Assembly: GCA_963682055.1 (NCBI GenBank)
Contig: OY821747.1
Coordinates: forward strand, 29,510,126 to 29,574,125
Source: Primula veris
Lineage: Eukaryota; Streptophyta; Magnoliopsida; Ericales; Primulaceae
Direction of reading: 5' to 3'
DNA length: 64,000 bases
The position numbers and the translations under genes are program-made. Positions 22,240 through 35,023 of the stretch are shown here, in pieces. Position 1 is the first letter of the stretch, and every line of letters begins with the position of its first letter. Under the pieces are notes generated by a model. It was not told the DNA's origin and made no database searches. It worked only from the letters and a program-made list of their open reading frames with translations.

Positions 22240-22842
22240 AACTATTTATACCCGAAAATCGTACCGTAAATATTCAAAAACCGTAAGAATCGATCCGTCA
22301 CAGAACCGTTTTTTTTTCTACCCAACCCAACCTTGTTGGTTCTTGGGGCGGGTATGGTTATCAACTCTATACCGCGGACCCGACCCGTAAAACCGACCCG
22401 CGAAACCGACTCGCATACCCGAATTGTAGAACCGCAATATATACTCATATTTTAAAAATATATATACATATTATTATTATGATTACCACATTGTTGATCA
22501 ATATGAAGCAAAAAAAAAATCATACTTCCTCGTTACTTTGTTTGTTTTTTACAAGTAAGTTAAAAAATAACTTGGAAAAATAAATTCATTATCAATATGT
22601 AAAAATAGCATTTAGAAAAGAACGTATAGAAACGTATAATAAATTTTACGAATTTTGGGTATTTGGATAAATATCCGCACCGAGAACCGTTATACCCGTT
22701 ACAAATACGGGTAAGGGTCGGATAAAATAAGTATAAAAAGTTATATAGAACCGACCCGACCCGTAAATGACGAGAGAACCGCTAAAACCGTTAACCGAAT
22801 ACCCAAAAACCGTAAGATCGGGTTGGGTAAACTTGACACCCC
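22240..22842. mobile_element. Fragment of a GACCCGACC-rich MITE
   Basis: The stretch is dense in ACCCGACCCG and AAACCGACCCG words and ends with TTGACACCCCTAG at about 22842, a frequent plant MITE end. The matching opposite end (CTAGGGGTGTCAA) is not seen, so it is truncated or diverged. It lies just upstream of the U2AF65 5' end and may overlap its promoter. Confidence 0.5.
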
Positions 22843-23069
22843 TAGCTAGTGGTAAAAAAAATCTTATTATATTTCAAGAAAATCTAGTAGCTTATCCCGA
22901 AAAAAAAACGAGAGAAGGAAAAGTTTGGTTTCAAATAAGTTGCATTTAGTATCAATTGTTTTTTTTTTCCAGTAACCGCGTCATTCTGTATTTATAAGTG
23001 ATTTATAAAAAAAATAATTGGTAAATCCTTTTTTTACTTATTTTAACTTTATACTTACTTTTTAAATAA

Positions 23070-24077
23070 GGATAAATTAACAAAACATACTACTTTTGAA
23101 ACTAAATTACAAAAAACATACCCTTACAACTTTAACTATCAAAAACATACCAAACAAATTTAAATTTATTACTGTTTATTTTTTTCTTTATCTCTCTCTC
23201 ATCTCATTCTCTCTCTCTCCTCCATTATTCTTTCTGATCAATTCTTCTACGTATCTATTCATCCTTCTCTTTCACCAATTTTTCTTTTTCTCTCTCTCAT
23301 ACATTATTCTATGTATCTTTCCTTAATATCCCACTCTATCTCTCTCCCTTTCTCCACCACGAAAACCCGCCACTAACTACCGAACACCATCTAGATTATA
23401 TAGATATCCATATATATATAAATACAGATATACATACGTAATACACAAATATTACACTATTTGATACCCCGTAATATATGAAAAATATATGAAATTAGTG
23501 AGATTGTTTTCTATTTATTGAGTTTTGAGACTATTGTAAACATTGTGGGTTTCAAGTTGAAATAGAAGAATACATATGTATAATATTGAGAGAAATTCAT
23601 ATGTAGGGTATGAAATTTTGAAATTAGGGCATGAAGTTTTGAAATTAGGGTATGAAGTTTTAAAATTATGGTATGAAGTTTTGAAATTAGTATATGAAGT
23701 TTTAAAATTATAGTATGAATTTTTAAAATTAGGGTATGAAGTTTTTGAAATTAGGGTATGAAGTTTTGAAATTAGGGTATGAAGTTTTGAAATTAGGGTA
23801 TGACGTTTTATAATTAACATATGCATGTGAGTTTTTAATCATTTTTAGAGAGATGGGTGATTAGCACGTGTTAGAAAGAGGTGCAATTATCGTGTGTTAG
23901 AGAGAGATGTGATTAGAGAGAGAAAGAGTTGCGGTTAGAGAGAGATAGGTTAGATTATGGTTTAATTAGAATTATAAAAATAATAAGTATATATATGTAT
24001 GTTTTTGGTAAATTAACTTTTGAGGGTATATTTTTGCTAATATAATAGGGGTAGAGTATATTTTTATTAATTGCCCC
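23070..24077. mobile_element. Mutator-type MITE with perfect 9-bp target-site duplication
   Basis: TTTAAATAA flanks the element exactly on both sides (23061-23069 and 24078-24086). The left end reads GGATAAATTAACAAAACATAC and the inverted right end GGGGCAATTAATAAAAATATAC; imperfect inverted similarity continues for roughly 100 bases (CAAAAACATAC and similar). The 9-bp duplication length points to the Mutator superfamily. The interior is non-coding, with CT-rich and GAGA-rich parts and a 21-bp tandem array at 23590-23815. Size 1,008 bp. Confidence 0.75.
23590..23815. repeat. 21-bp tandem repeat inside the MITE
   Basis: About ten copies of a 21-base unit (TTAGGGTATGAAGTTTTGAA with one further base) with few changes. 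The unit length is a multiple of three, so the minus strand shows a chance repeated peptide (HTLISKL). I treat it as non-coding. Confidence 0.9.
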
Positions 24078-24173
24078 TTTAAATAAACAAACAATATTTG
24101 TTAGATAATTTATATTTTTGTGAATTTTGATGTGGAGAAGCTAAAAATATAATTTAAATTCCTATGCATATTA

Positions 24174-24462
24174 GAGCATTCTCATCAATGCTTTTGACTA
24201 TTCTCTATGAATATAGTGTTATAGAGCATTATAAGTGAGAGTTGTATGAATTTCTTATATTTTACACAACAGTCGATGTGTATTGACTTATATAAGCCAT
24301 TTAAATAATAATAATTCTTTGTAGCATTTTGCAAATTACAGACAACAATTGGGTTTTGTTTATGTAGTCGGGGTGATCCAAACAACAGTTGGGAAAAAAG
24401 GAGATGCTTTTCAAATCTAGTTCAACTATCAAAAATAAAAGAAAATCTATGAAAATTCAGAT

Positions 24463-24501
<39 letters not shown>

Positions 24502-24952
24502 AAAAACCCATTTTTATTCAGATATGGATATGACAAATTGTTGGGATCTCAGTGACGATGGGGTGAGTGATCTCAAATATCAAATTTGGTTGATGACTGC
24601 AGTCAAGATAAATGCAATCCTAATATTTGATGATGAAATAGTAGAAAAGAGTAGTTTGTGGATATGATTTGGAATGTCAAAACTCAGACAACTTAGAGAG
24701 AGAAGGAGAGGTATAAAAGTGAAGGAGAAATGAATGGGTTGTTGTGGGTCTGGTTTATTTTTTGAATAAAATAATACATATAATTCTCTATAATTCTCTC
24801 CGATTCCTGTATGCATCTAGAGAGGAATGCTAAAACATTTTAGACTTAAAGATAAATAAACGTGTATATAGTCACTGATGTGACTCAGATTTTTCAAAAC
24901 TTGTATAAATGTATAGATATAGAGTCTCTTAAAGAGACAGTTGAGAATGCTC
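24174..24952. mobile_element. PIF/Harbinger (Tourist-like) MITE
   Basis: The 11-bp inverted ends GAGCATTCTCA and TGAGAATGCTC are flanked on both sides by TTA (24171-24173, 24953-24955), the standard PIF/Harbinger target. It contains a (TA)n(TG)n microsatellite at about 24465-24502 and no transposase. Size 779 bp. Confidence 0.75.
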
Positions 24953-24955
24953 TTA

Positions 24956-26010
24956 TCTGCTCTATAGCAAATAAACCGAACACCCACAACTTGTTTATGT
25001 GAATCTTCGAACTGTACAATTCAAGGTTGGAATAAAGGTTTTGCGGTGTATAGGTGAAATGCGAAAAAAGAAAAACTTGAGAGGGTTTTAAAATTGAGGT
25101 AGAGAACCTATATCTATATGCTGAAGTTAACTCTGGTACAAGTTAAAATAAATTTTGATTTTGATAAGTTGTTTGAATAATAATTTGTTTATTCTATGCC
25201 AACTACAACAGCTTTATAGGGTTGCGAAAGAGCCAAGTAACACTTATTGTTTACATGGAGAAGTTATCACGTTTAGTCGACGCATAATCCCTTAACCATT
25301 CTTAATCTATCAGGCGCTTATGCTTCGTCTACTCCTAGATTATAGCTAAACTCGCCTTTTAGAATACTTTATATAATATAACGTCACAATAGACATGTGA
25401 GTTAATCGTAAATACTAGATAATTCATCGAACAATTACGGTAAATTATATTTATAGTTCATGTTTCGATTTATTTACTCATACTTTTTTATTAGAATTTG
25501 GAGAACCTAGCAATCGGAGTCTTTCCAATGTTTTGATATTTTTTGAAATAAAATTGTAAAATTGAAAATACAATGGCTTTTTTGCAATACAATTTGTCTT
25601 TTAGTATTCAAATGTAAACGGTGTTCACAAAGTGTCGAGTAGGTATGTCCACGAAAGTATTTGCATAGTCGATGGGTTAATAAGTCAACCATACCAGAAC
25701 TGAAACTGTCATGTACGTAAAATGTAGTTTCAGACTAATATCGTGTTGGCCACATATTTAAACACGATGTTTTACTTCTTCGTTTTTGTTAGTATGTTCG
25801 TGCATATTACAAATAGTTTAAATAAATATGCCAGAAATTAGGATACCTGACAAAACTTAACACAATTGATTTTTTATTGAACATTACGTACATACAAATA
25901 GTTTAATTACAGACTAGATGCATGAGAGTGCTCTCTCTCCTGCTGCTGAGGTAATTTATCTCCCCTAAAATTGGATTCAAATTTAAATTAAAAACAATAC
26001 AGCGCATATT
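24956..26010. other. AT-rich intergenic DNA, no gene seen
   Basis: No coding segment, repeat array or element ends that I can support. Confidence 0.4.
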
Positions 26011-26016
26011 TACGTG

Positions 26017-26225
26017 TGAGTTTTGTAATTTTATTTTTATATAATTTTAATATATAAAATACAAAATATTATTTTGTAAATTAAAAACTAACTTACGGCA
26101 TAATAAAACTCCAAACAAAATTAGATAACATATACTAAATTTAAATTTAAGTATTATTTTAAAATAGTAAAAAAATCAATTATTTTATATATTAAAATTA
26201 TATAAAAATAAAATTACAAAACTCA
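26017..26225. mobile_element. Short inverted-repeat element with 45-bp perfect arms
   Basis: The arm at 26017-26061 (starting TGAGTTTTGTAATTTTATTT) is repeated exactly inverted at 26181-26225 (ending AAATAAAATTACAAAACTCA). Just outside, partial inverted similarity continues (TTTACGTG versus inverted TTTATGCC). The about 120-bp AT-rich loop has no coding. It is probably a small MITE; I could not fix a target-site duplication. Confidence 0.7.
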
Positions 26226-26364
26226 GGCATAAATCTAGACAATTGGATTGTTTTAATTTCGGGCTCACAATTTGAATCCACTAAAATTACTCAAATGAGT
26301 ATGTATTTACATTTGTTCTTAAGTTATTATTTAGTAGTTTACCATTTTTTGTTGTTTGTTTGCA

Positions 26365-27245
26365 GCTTAAAATCTCATATTATTAGTTGTTTTAGCTTTT
26401 AAGCTACACGCCATTTAGGCAGAAAAGCGTTAAGTCTCATATTATTAGTTGTTTTTAGCTTTTAAGCTACACGTCATTTAAGCAGAAAAGCGTTAAGTCT
26501 CATCTTATTAGTTGTTTTAGCTTTTAAGCTACACGCCATTTAAGCAGAAAAGCGTTAAGTCTCATAATATTAGTTGTTTTAGCTTTTAAGCTACACGCCA
26601 TTTAAGCAGAAATGCTTTAAATCTCATATTGTCAGTTGTTTTAGCTTTTAAGCTACATGCCATTTAAGCAGAAAAGCGTTAAGTCTCATCTTATTAGTTG
26701 TTTTAGCTTTTAACCTACACGTCATTTAAGCAGAAAAGCTTAAAATCTCTTCTTATTAGTTGTTTTAGCTTTTAAGCTACACGTCTTTTAAGCAGAAAAG
26801 CTTTAAATCTCATATTGTCAGTTGTTTTAGCTTTTAAGCTACACGCCATTTAAGCAGAAAAACGTTGAGTCTCATCTTATTAGTTGTTTTAGCTTTTAAG
26901 CTACACGCCATTTAAGCAGAAAAGCGTTAAGTCTCATATTATTAGTTGTTTTAGCTTTTAAGCTACACGTCATTTAAGCAGAAAAGCTTTAAATCTCATA
27001 TTATTAGTTGTTTTAGCTTTTAAGCTACACGTCATTTAAGCAGAAAAACTTTAAATATCATATTATTAGTTGTTTTAGCTTTTAAGGCTACACGTCATTT
27101 AGGCAGAAAAGCTTTAAATATCATATTATTAGTTGTTTTAGCTTTTAAGCTACACGTCATTTAAGCAGAAAAACTTTAAATATCATATTATTAGTTGTTT
27201 TAGCTTTTAAGGCTACACGTCATTTGGGCAGAAAAGCTTCAAATA
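26365..27245. repeat. 62-bp minisatellite, about 14 copies
   Basis: The unit contains TAGCTTTTAAGCTACACG, CATTTAAGCAGAAAAGC and TCATATTATTAGTTGTTTT. Copies differ by point changes and occasional single-base insertions (TTTTTAGC, AAGGCTAC), and variants recur in an order suggesting multi-unit duplication. Each unit can pair AGCTT with AAGCT. The words AGCTTTTAAGC also occur in dispersed elements near 27330, 31130, 43640 and 63090, a possible source. Confidence 0.9.
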
Positions 27246-28300
27246 TCTGTTTACTAGTATGACTAGCTTTTTCCATCAAAAGACCCGATATTTTTCATCT
27301 TAGGAATCGTTCTCTTGCAGCTTTGAAGCTAATAAGCTGGTTTTTTGTAGCTTCATAAAAAGCTGGGTTAACCAAGCTTAAAGATTATAGCTTTTTCAGG
27401 CTAAACATTCCAAAGGCTCTCAGACCGTTTTGGTATCAGTCAAAAAACTGCTTTTTTAAAAGCAATGAGAAAAAAACTTGCTGAAATAAGGCTGCAGTGT
27501 AGTGTTTGGCACCACTGTAAGTTTTTTACTTATAAGTGACGTATAACTTATTCTTATTTATAAGTCATTGGTCACCTGTTTTAACTTATAAGTGAGTTGT
27601 GAATATACAACACATTGTATTAAGAAAGTTTTTGTTTTGGAAAATTTAATGTCAAAAAGTTCAAAAAATCGACAAATTTGTAGCTTCTCTGCTTTTGAGC
27701 TTTTTTGGCTTTTTTGACCCAAAAGGTAGCTTTTTAAAAGATAAAAAAACTGACATACCAAATACTCATAGATTTATAATCAAAAAGCAAAAAAAAACTA
27801 GGAAAAAAAGTTGTTGCCTAACATACACATAAGGTGTTATCTGATCAGCCAAATGTAGTTTTATCGTTAAGGAATAAAATCATCTGGGCGTAAAGCCTTC
27901 GACTAAACGAGGCCTTATTATTAGCACCATAACGGACAAAGAATTTGTAATCGACTTTCTTGTATGCCAAAGTTGCCTTTACATCATTTTGTTTCTCTTG
28001 CAGTGTAAACTGTTTCCATGCTTTAAATATAAATCATTAAAGAGAAATGAAAAAACAAAACTACATTCATAGCCTGGAATCCGGAATCCATTATTCTCTG
28101 CCATGTCTGCAACGATATCTATTTTTTTTATAAAATAAATAAATTCGAGTAAGTTAAGGTATGAATAGGAAATGAGATGTCTTTAAGGGAAGAAGATGTA
28201 GGTGAACTAAAATGAGTCCAGGGAGATTAACAAATCGTAGATGATGATTAGAACGAATACATTTGAGAAATATACTCGTGATATATGTCAGTTGTGTACT
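27246..28300. other. AT-rich intergenic DNA with decayed repeats
   Basis: 27290-27420 holds diverged AGCTT-rich sequence like the adjacent minisatellite. 27520-27620 repeats CTTATAAGTGA words. No gene seen. Confidence 0.4.
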
Positions 28301-30863
28301 TATATCTTTCAGAATTTACGAATTGGTGCCATGATTTTTGAGACTGTTTGATGAATATATGGAAAAAGCTAGGGTGATGGGAGTAATGAAAGGAAATACT
28401 GATTTGTTGTCAACGTTATACCATAGTTGCAATGTTCAATTTAATTTTTATTTTCTCTCTTCATTTTGGGATTTGCTTGGGGAAAACAATTATGTACTGA
28501 ATTTTGGATTATCAAAGATTGGTGATATTGTTTTTGTTTTCCTTGGATAATTATTTGATGTTTTTGTTAATTGGCCATATTTCTATGGACAAAACCCAAC
28601 TAGAGATGATCTCACATTGGCAAAAATTTAGTGAATGGACCCATAAAATTTATGGCCTCTATTTGCTCACTGTCTGAGCAAATAGGGGTTTCTGAATTGC
28701 GCATGCAAGAATTTAAGGCGGATTGCCAAATTATAGTTGATTGATTGATTCATATTGGTATGGTTTATAGTTTTTGTTGATTGGTTTTTGGCGAATTAAG
28801 CCTCAAAATTCATAATACGGTATTTACTGGTTTGCGCCATTGTGCCATTACCTGAAGGCTGAAGTTTAGCACATGTTGGCTCGTTTGTGTATTTCTAAAG
28901 TCTGCTATATATTTGTACATATTTCAATTATGTAATACTTATTGATTGGTTTGTGCCAATTTTAATACCCGTATCTTTAAAACACATGTTCAGTGAACGA
29001 CAACTTTGCGCCTTTTTAATGGCGCTTCCTACTAAAATTTCAAACAAACAATTTGTTTTTTGGTTTTGTGACTCGTGCTTGCGAAAAGGTGAGAGTTTTC
29101 ATTATTTATTAACCTTTTACTCTTATTGTGGCTTCATTGTTTATATCTGGTTATTTCTGCTTTTCTATTATATGTATGACAGTATGAGCAATTGCAGTTT
29201 TTAAACTTGAGCATGTAAATTTGTAAATTTAGGTCGTACACTTTTGTGTTTCGTCACTTTTTTCAAATTAAGCTGGAATGCCAAATAGTCGTTGATTGAT
29301 TGACTCGTGTTAAAATTGTATATAGGTTGATTGGCATGTTCAAATTTTAATAGCTATAGCTTTATAATATATGTTCACTGGGGCATTTGAATTAATTTCC
29401 GTGCATCACAATTTCCAAATAGTAGCTGGTTCTAGCTTTTAAGTTCAATTTCTTTTTTGTTTTCTGGTCCTTCGCATGAATATGCTAGAAACTCCGAGTT
29501 GTCTGAACTCAACTTCTTCTTTTTTAACCTAAATAACCTAGTTTATTTGCTTAACAACTGGATAATGTTATTGTAAAAAACTCGACACTCCAAGAAATTG
29601 TGGCCTTGTTTGGTTGCAACTTTTATGCTCAGTTTTTTTTTATTTCTTCTTAAAATTGAGACTTTATGAGTCTGACCAGATAAAATTCAGAGCCGTTGTT
29701 CTTATTTGCCTGAAAAGGCCAGAAACTTTAAACTAAATGAATACAGTTTTTTTTTCTTTCTGAATCTCATCCAGCTTATTTTAAAGGCTACAGTCAATCA
29801 AGCATTAGCCCGATGTTGAAAATTGTTTGGGCTTTTCGTTTAAAGTTCTTAGCAATCAGGGGCTTGTGACTTGAGCATAAAAATATGAAAAATTTGGCTG
29901 ATATACTTGTGTCATTGTTTATCAATAAATGAGGGAATGCCAAATAAAAGTTCGTTGATTGATTCATGTTAAAATGGCTTAGCTGTTGTTGATTGGTTTA
30001 TTCATTGTTGATATCTATTACTTTGCTCATTAGTTTCTGACGTTAATAGTGCTTGTTGGTTGGTTTGTCTATTTTTTAGATCTTCTGTACACTTGTATTT
30101 GCTTTGATAATGTAACACTTGCTTATTGGTTTGTGACTTCAGACTGCATGCCTTTTTCAGCTATCAATTACAAAATTACTCTTCATTGGGTTGCATTGTT
30201 TTCAATTTATTATCCGCACTTTTTGTTTAGAGTTCTCTTAAATCAGGGGTGTATGGCTCTGAGCATGCTAATTTGTAAATTTGGCTGATACAACAGGTTC
30301 CTTGCGTGGAATATCAAACAGTAGTTGATTGATATTATTGTTGAAATAGCTTTTAATAATTGTTGATAGGTTTTGTTCCATGTTAGTAATTAGAGATTAT
30401 AAATATAATGCAATTTCACTGGCTTGTGACTTTGAGCTATTTAGATACCTGAGCCTGCAAAAATTTAGGAGGTTGATTCTTTTTTCATAATCAATTATGA
30501 CATTTACTTTTATTGGTGATTATAGGGTTTTTACATTATTATTTGTACCTTTCACTTATAGTTCTGTGACTCCTGTCCCAAGTGAAATTCGCCCTTTCGC
30601 TGTTTATAGCTCTGTGAACTTACGGGTTTAGGACTTGGGAATGCAAATTTGTAAGATTTGTCCTATATAATGGAGTTCCTTTGGTGGTTTACCAAATAGT
30701 AATTGATTATATCCTGTTTTCCATGTTCAAAAACTTGTCTGGCGTTTATTCTCTAACGTCTCTTAATTTAATATTCAATTATGTACTTACTTTCATCGTG
30801 TCCTATTGTTTTTAGGTTTAATCGAAAGCCTAATTGGCAATCTACCATTTCAAAGTTCCACAG
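28300..30863 (+). repeat. Diverged modules upstream of the unrecognised gene
   Basis: A recognisable block (TGCCAAATAGTAGTTGATTG followed by GATTCATGTTAAAAT and TTGTTGATTGGTTTATT) recurs near 28725, 29280, 29940, 30315 and 30690, and again near 32190 and 33460 inside the gene. The copies mark serial duplication of a 400-1,200-base unit. Short open stretches (such as 28359 onward, MEKARVMGVMKGNTDLLSTL) may be 5' exons, but I could not join them with confidence. Confidence 0.55.
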
Positions 30864-33800
30864 GCTCTGATGGTTATGAGACACTGCCTTACCTCGAAAC
30901 GACAATCGTCACTGGCATCTCGCGCGTCTAATCTCTCTCTAGGATCTGTAAATTTGTCCCCAAGAGACATCACTCATTTAGGTACAAAAAAGAGAGAATA
31001 TTATCCATCAATTTAACTCCTTTCCAGTTTTGTTTTTTGAACTTGAATATCAGTCTGGTTTGTAAACTTGTAGTGAATTTTTTTACATTTCTGTTTCTGT
31101 ATGATAAAATAGACGTTGTTTTGTTGCAGCTTTTAAGCACCAGTGTTTTGCTTTTTTGCTAAAAACCTAGCTGATACTTTCTGGGCTTTCGTAAGCATCA
31201 ATTTAACATTTTAAAAGCTTTTTGTTTTGATCTTGGTAATCAGTTTGTTAGGTTTTATATTGGAGAAAAGACATTAATTTCTTACTTTTTTGTATGATAT
31301 ACTAGGCCTTGTTTGGTTAAGCTCAGGTCATTTGGCATCAAGGACACCTATTTAGTTTTTCTTTTCCCACTTTTTCTCAACATAAAAAACTTGCTTATCT
31401 TGTTGAAAGCTACAGCCAGACACGTATTTCCGATGTTGAGATTACTTGTGCTTTTCGTTTTTAGTTCTGAGCTGTGTTGCACGAATACGGATACGGGGAT
31501 CGTATCCAATACGATATTGATATGCCGATTCAATTTTCTTTTGCATATTTAGGATACGATACGACTATGATACGTTAATTATTTTTTATATTAACTTTTT
31601 TAAAAGATGCTAAGATTTAGCTAACATATCAAAAATATAAATTCAAAAAGTATGAAGTCGAATTCATGCCTTGGTCATACGTGTTGAGCTGGAGGTCATG
31701 AAATAGACTCTCAATCGAGCTTTTTGGGTAGTAGCATTCGACCAATTTCTATTTTATTCAACTTTTATATCAAATTTGTCAAAAATTAAAACTTGTCAAT
31801 TTTTTTTTAATTTTTAATCACTTTTTATATTGTTTAATGTTAAGTAGACTCATCATATAACTGGATAATGGCATATTCATTTTTTAAAATTATAAATTAT
31901 AAAAAAGATTTGAAAAAAATGTAAATTTGGCCCAACGTATCGGATACATGTATAGGTGCCATATCGATGGCGTATCGGTGCCGTATTCGTATGTAAGACT
32001 TGAGCTTTACTTTAAATCATGTATCAGTTACCGAGTCCACATATCCGTATCCGATACAGTTTTTTTTTTCTTTTTTTAAAAAGTATCCGAGGCTACATAG
32101 GTTCTGAGCAATCAGAGGTTTGTATTTGATTGATAGTTCTTGATTTAAAATTTGGCTGACATACTTTGGTTACTTTATTCAGTTTGAGGTGAGTTACCGC
32201 TTAGTAGTTCATTACAATACCTGTTGATTGGTTTATTCCGATTTTAAAACTTGTAGCTTTAGATGCATTTTCATAGCATTTCCAATATATGTTATCTATT
32301 TGTATTTGCTTTATTTTTACTCTGATTTTTCGTCTTAGATATGGAAGCTACAAGTACCAGCCTTTCGGATCAAAAAAATTCTTCAAAAACGAAACAAACT
32401 TCAATTTCCTCGGCCACAGCAGAGGTAATTGATGCTTCCCTGTCCTTTTAACATCATTTAAACAAGCAAAAGAAGCGGTAAATGAAAAGCTACACCTAGC
32501 ATTTTTTGGAATCAATTTCAAAATTTGAAAAACTCTGTTGGCAAATTTTAATAATATAATGACAAATGCACTTCTAACTATCTCAATTGATATAGGGCCC
32601 AGTGACCAAATAAAATTTGTAACCTCTTATGCATGGGCACATGCTAGAAAGTATAATACCAATCCCTTTTATGTACCAGTTTACAAAAACAAGTAAACTT
32701 TGAGGTAAGGATTTCGGTAATATTATTGATTCTTTTTTCAAGAATCAAATATCTACTTACTCTTGTGTTATATATTGTTTTTCAGTTTCATCAGAACCCT
32801 ATGGCTATGAGAAAACTCATTACATCCAAAGACCGACCATCATCGTCATCTTGCGCCTCTAATCCCTCTCTCGCGAATTTCTCTTCAAGGATCCCCCATA
32901 ACTCAGGTACGGAAAAATAAGAAAAGCATGTGTTTCGAATTTGATTATCAGTGGTTTTGTTTGTTATTTGTATAATTGTAGTGAAGATAAGAGTATCTAA
33001 GTTTTTGTAAGATAGAGATAAATGATGCCTTGTTATTTAAGTTCAGTTTTTTTTTGCTTAAAGCTAGACTTTGTTTAGCTGGCCAGCTTATAAGCTATGC
33101 TTTTGGTATACCGTATACCTGCCAGAAATTGCTAGAATCTCTGAGCTGTATGAACTCAACTTTGTCTCTAAAAAAACTAGCTTGTTTGTTTAATCGCTAC
33201 GGCCAAATAATTTTTATATTGGAAAATTCTTCGTTCCACCAAAATATGGCCTTGTTTGCTAGCATCTTTGGCGCTCAGGATATTTTTGCTTCTCTTGTCA
33301 AAAACCAGACCTATGGGGTTGACCAGATGAAAGCTGAAGCTCTTCATATTTTTAGCCTGAAAAATCCAGAAGCTTCAAACTCAATGTATCCAGTTTTTTT
33401 CTGGACCAGATACCCATTTTCTTTCTGATATACTTGAGTCTCGTTTTTCAATTTAAGTGGGATACCAAATAGTAGTTGATTGATTGATTCATCTTATGCT
33501 TATAGTATTTGTTGATTGGTTTCTTCTACTTTAATACCTGTAGCCTGATATTTTTTCATATTCACTGAATTGCACTTTGCAGCATTCTAATAGCACTTTC
33601 AAAATCTGCTGTGTTTGTATTTGTTTCTTACTCTATTTTTTCTGTCTCAGATACAGAAGCTACTAATTACGACAGCCAAATCGGTTCTTCTCTGCCAGTT
33701 AATCCTTACGAACAAGCTTACAAGATTAATAAGGTGAAAAACCCTGACAACAACATTTTGATTATTGTAATAAGTGCACTAGTAACTATTTTAGAGATTT

Positions 33801-35023
33801 AGTTCCTTGGGATTACTGAAAAGTCTGAGCCTCTTTTGCATGATTACATGTCAGATACTGTAAGATCAATCCTTTGTATGAACCAGTTTTTAGAAATCAG
33901 AGAGCTTTGATTCAAGGATCAACGGTTTTGGTGTGTGGTGTACCATCAATTTAACACAAAATTGAGCGATGGTGTTTTGTGGTAATATTAAAATTGAGCT
34001 GGCATTTAGATTTGTACGGGATGGTAGGTTTAGAGCTTTTTGTTCAGAAAATACAACCAAGACATAATCAAGTTGAAAGAGATAAGTTTATTTAGCTATA
34101 AACTCCACTAGGGTCTTAGTTGCTATTAGCTTAATTTACTTGAACTTCAATCCAAGATATGAACTATCTTTTTCTCATTGCTCACCTTATGGATTTAGGG
34201 ACGATAGAGTTTTGGGATTGTGTTTGAGGTAGAAAGGGATTACTAAGATTTCACAATAACAGTGGATTACAAAGAATTTTTATGAGTTGGCATATGTCTT
34301 ACTGTGTTTTGTCATATTGTTTTTGATTAGTTGATTTTTGTGTGTTGTATGTTTTGTGCATGGCACAACGTTATGTGATAGTAGTTTTTTCAGTTTACTA
34401 ATTTTAGAATAATGCTATAACAATGGGTTTGGGCCCGTTTGGCAGCTTGCTGAGTATAATATAGATGATCTTCTTGAGGCTGGAATTCTTAATAAAGCTA
34501 AAACTGCTGAAGGTAAAATACATGATTACTTTTATTCTTTCAACGTGTATATTTTCTCATTTTCATTTTCATTTATCGATACATGTGCGCTATGACATTA
34601 TTGCCTGCTCTTGTAGAGCTTGAAATCGGGATGGCGAAGGATTACCATGATATCATCGAATTATTTTTCAATGGTATATACTATCCTGCCAAACTACGTA
34701 ATCCCAAAATAACCAACTCGTGGGCAATAGCTCATCCAGATGCTCCTGAGATCAAAGCATTGGGCATAAGTGCAAATATGTCGCGTTTTAATTCTCAACT
34801 GGAGAAAAGTAGAAAAGTGTATGTTAATATTCTTTTTTTCTTGGGAGTTGATGAATATTTTTTCTTGTAAAGTTTGTTGTTCAGTGTAGCTTTAAAATTC
34901 TTATATATTATATTTTTTAACAGGAAGGGGCTGCCTTTTGATTTTACCTTTGAGAATCCAACTTTATTGGACACTGAACAGCAAAGAGCTTACATGAAGA
35001 AATTAGTCGCATGCTTGCAATAA
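30864..35023 (+). CDS. Unrecognised spliced gene with a duplicated exon pair
   Basis: Seven exons join with consistent phase: 30864-30981, 32339-32424, 32786-32906, 33651-33733, 34446-34512, 34617-34818, 34924-35023 (TAA). The first could start at ATG 30870; upstream exons are possible. Exons 1 and 3 are paralogous (MVMRHCLTSKRQSS versus MAMRKLITSKDRPSS, both Ser-rich and ending in phase 1), as are exons 2 and 4 (DMEATSTS versus DTEATNYDS). The C-terminal about 120 residues look globular and conserved in style: EYNIDDLLEAGILNKAKTA, ELFFNGIYYPAKLRNPK, SWAIAHPDAPEIKALG, GLPFDFTFENPTLL, RAYMKKLVACLQ. No signal peptide or membrane segment is seen. I do not recognise the family and assign no function. 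Intron 1 contains a hAT-type MITE. Confidence 0.6.
31472..32100. mobile_element. hAT-type MITE with perfect 8-bp target-site duplication
   Basis: GTTCTGAG flanks it on both sides (31464-31471, 32101-32108). Ends: CTGTGTTGCACGAATACGG and, inverted, CTATGTAGCCTCGGATAC. It is packed with GGATACG/CGTATCC words and matches the older copy at 14256-14770. A truncated relative lies at about 37070-37150. Non-coding, 629 bp. Confidence 0.8.

Noticed and set aside
23515..23826. Repetitive peptide on the minus strand (HTLISKL repeats)
   Set aside because: It is the translation of a non-coding 21-bp tandem array inside a MITE; the period being a multiple of three keeps it open by chance.
26365..27245. 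CRISPR-like array
   Set aside because: The repeats are contiguous 62-bp units without unique spacers, and the DNA is plant nuclear.
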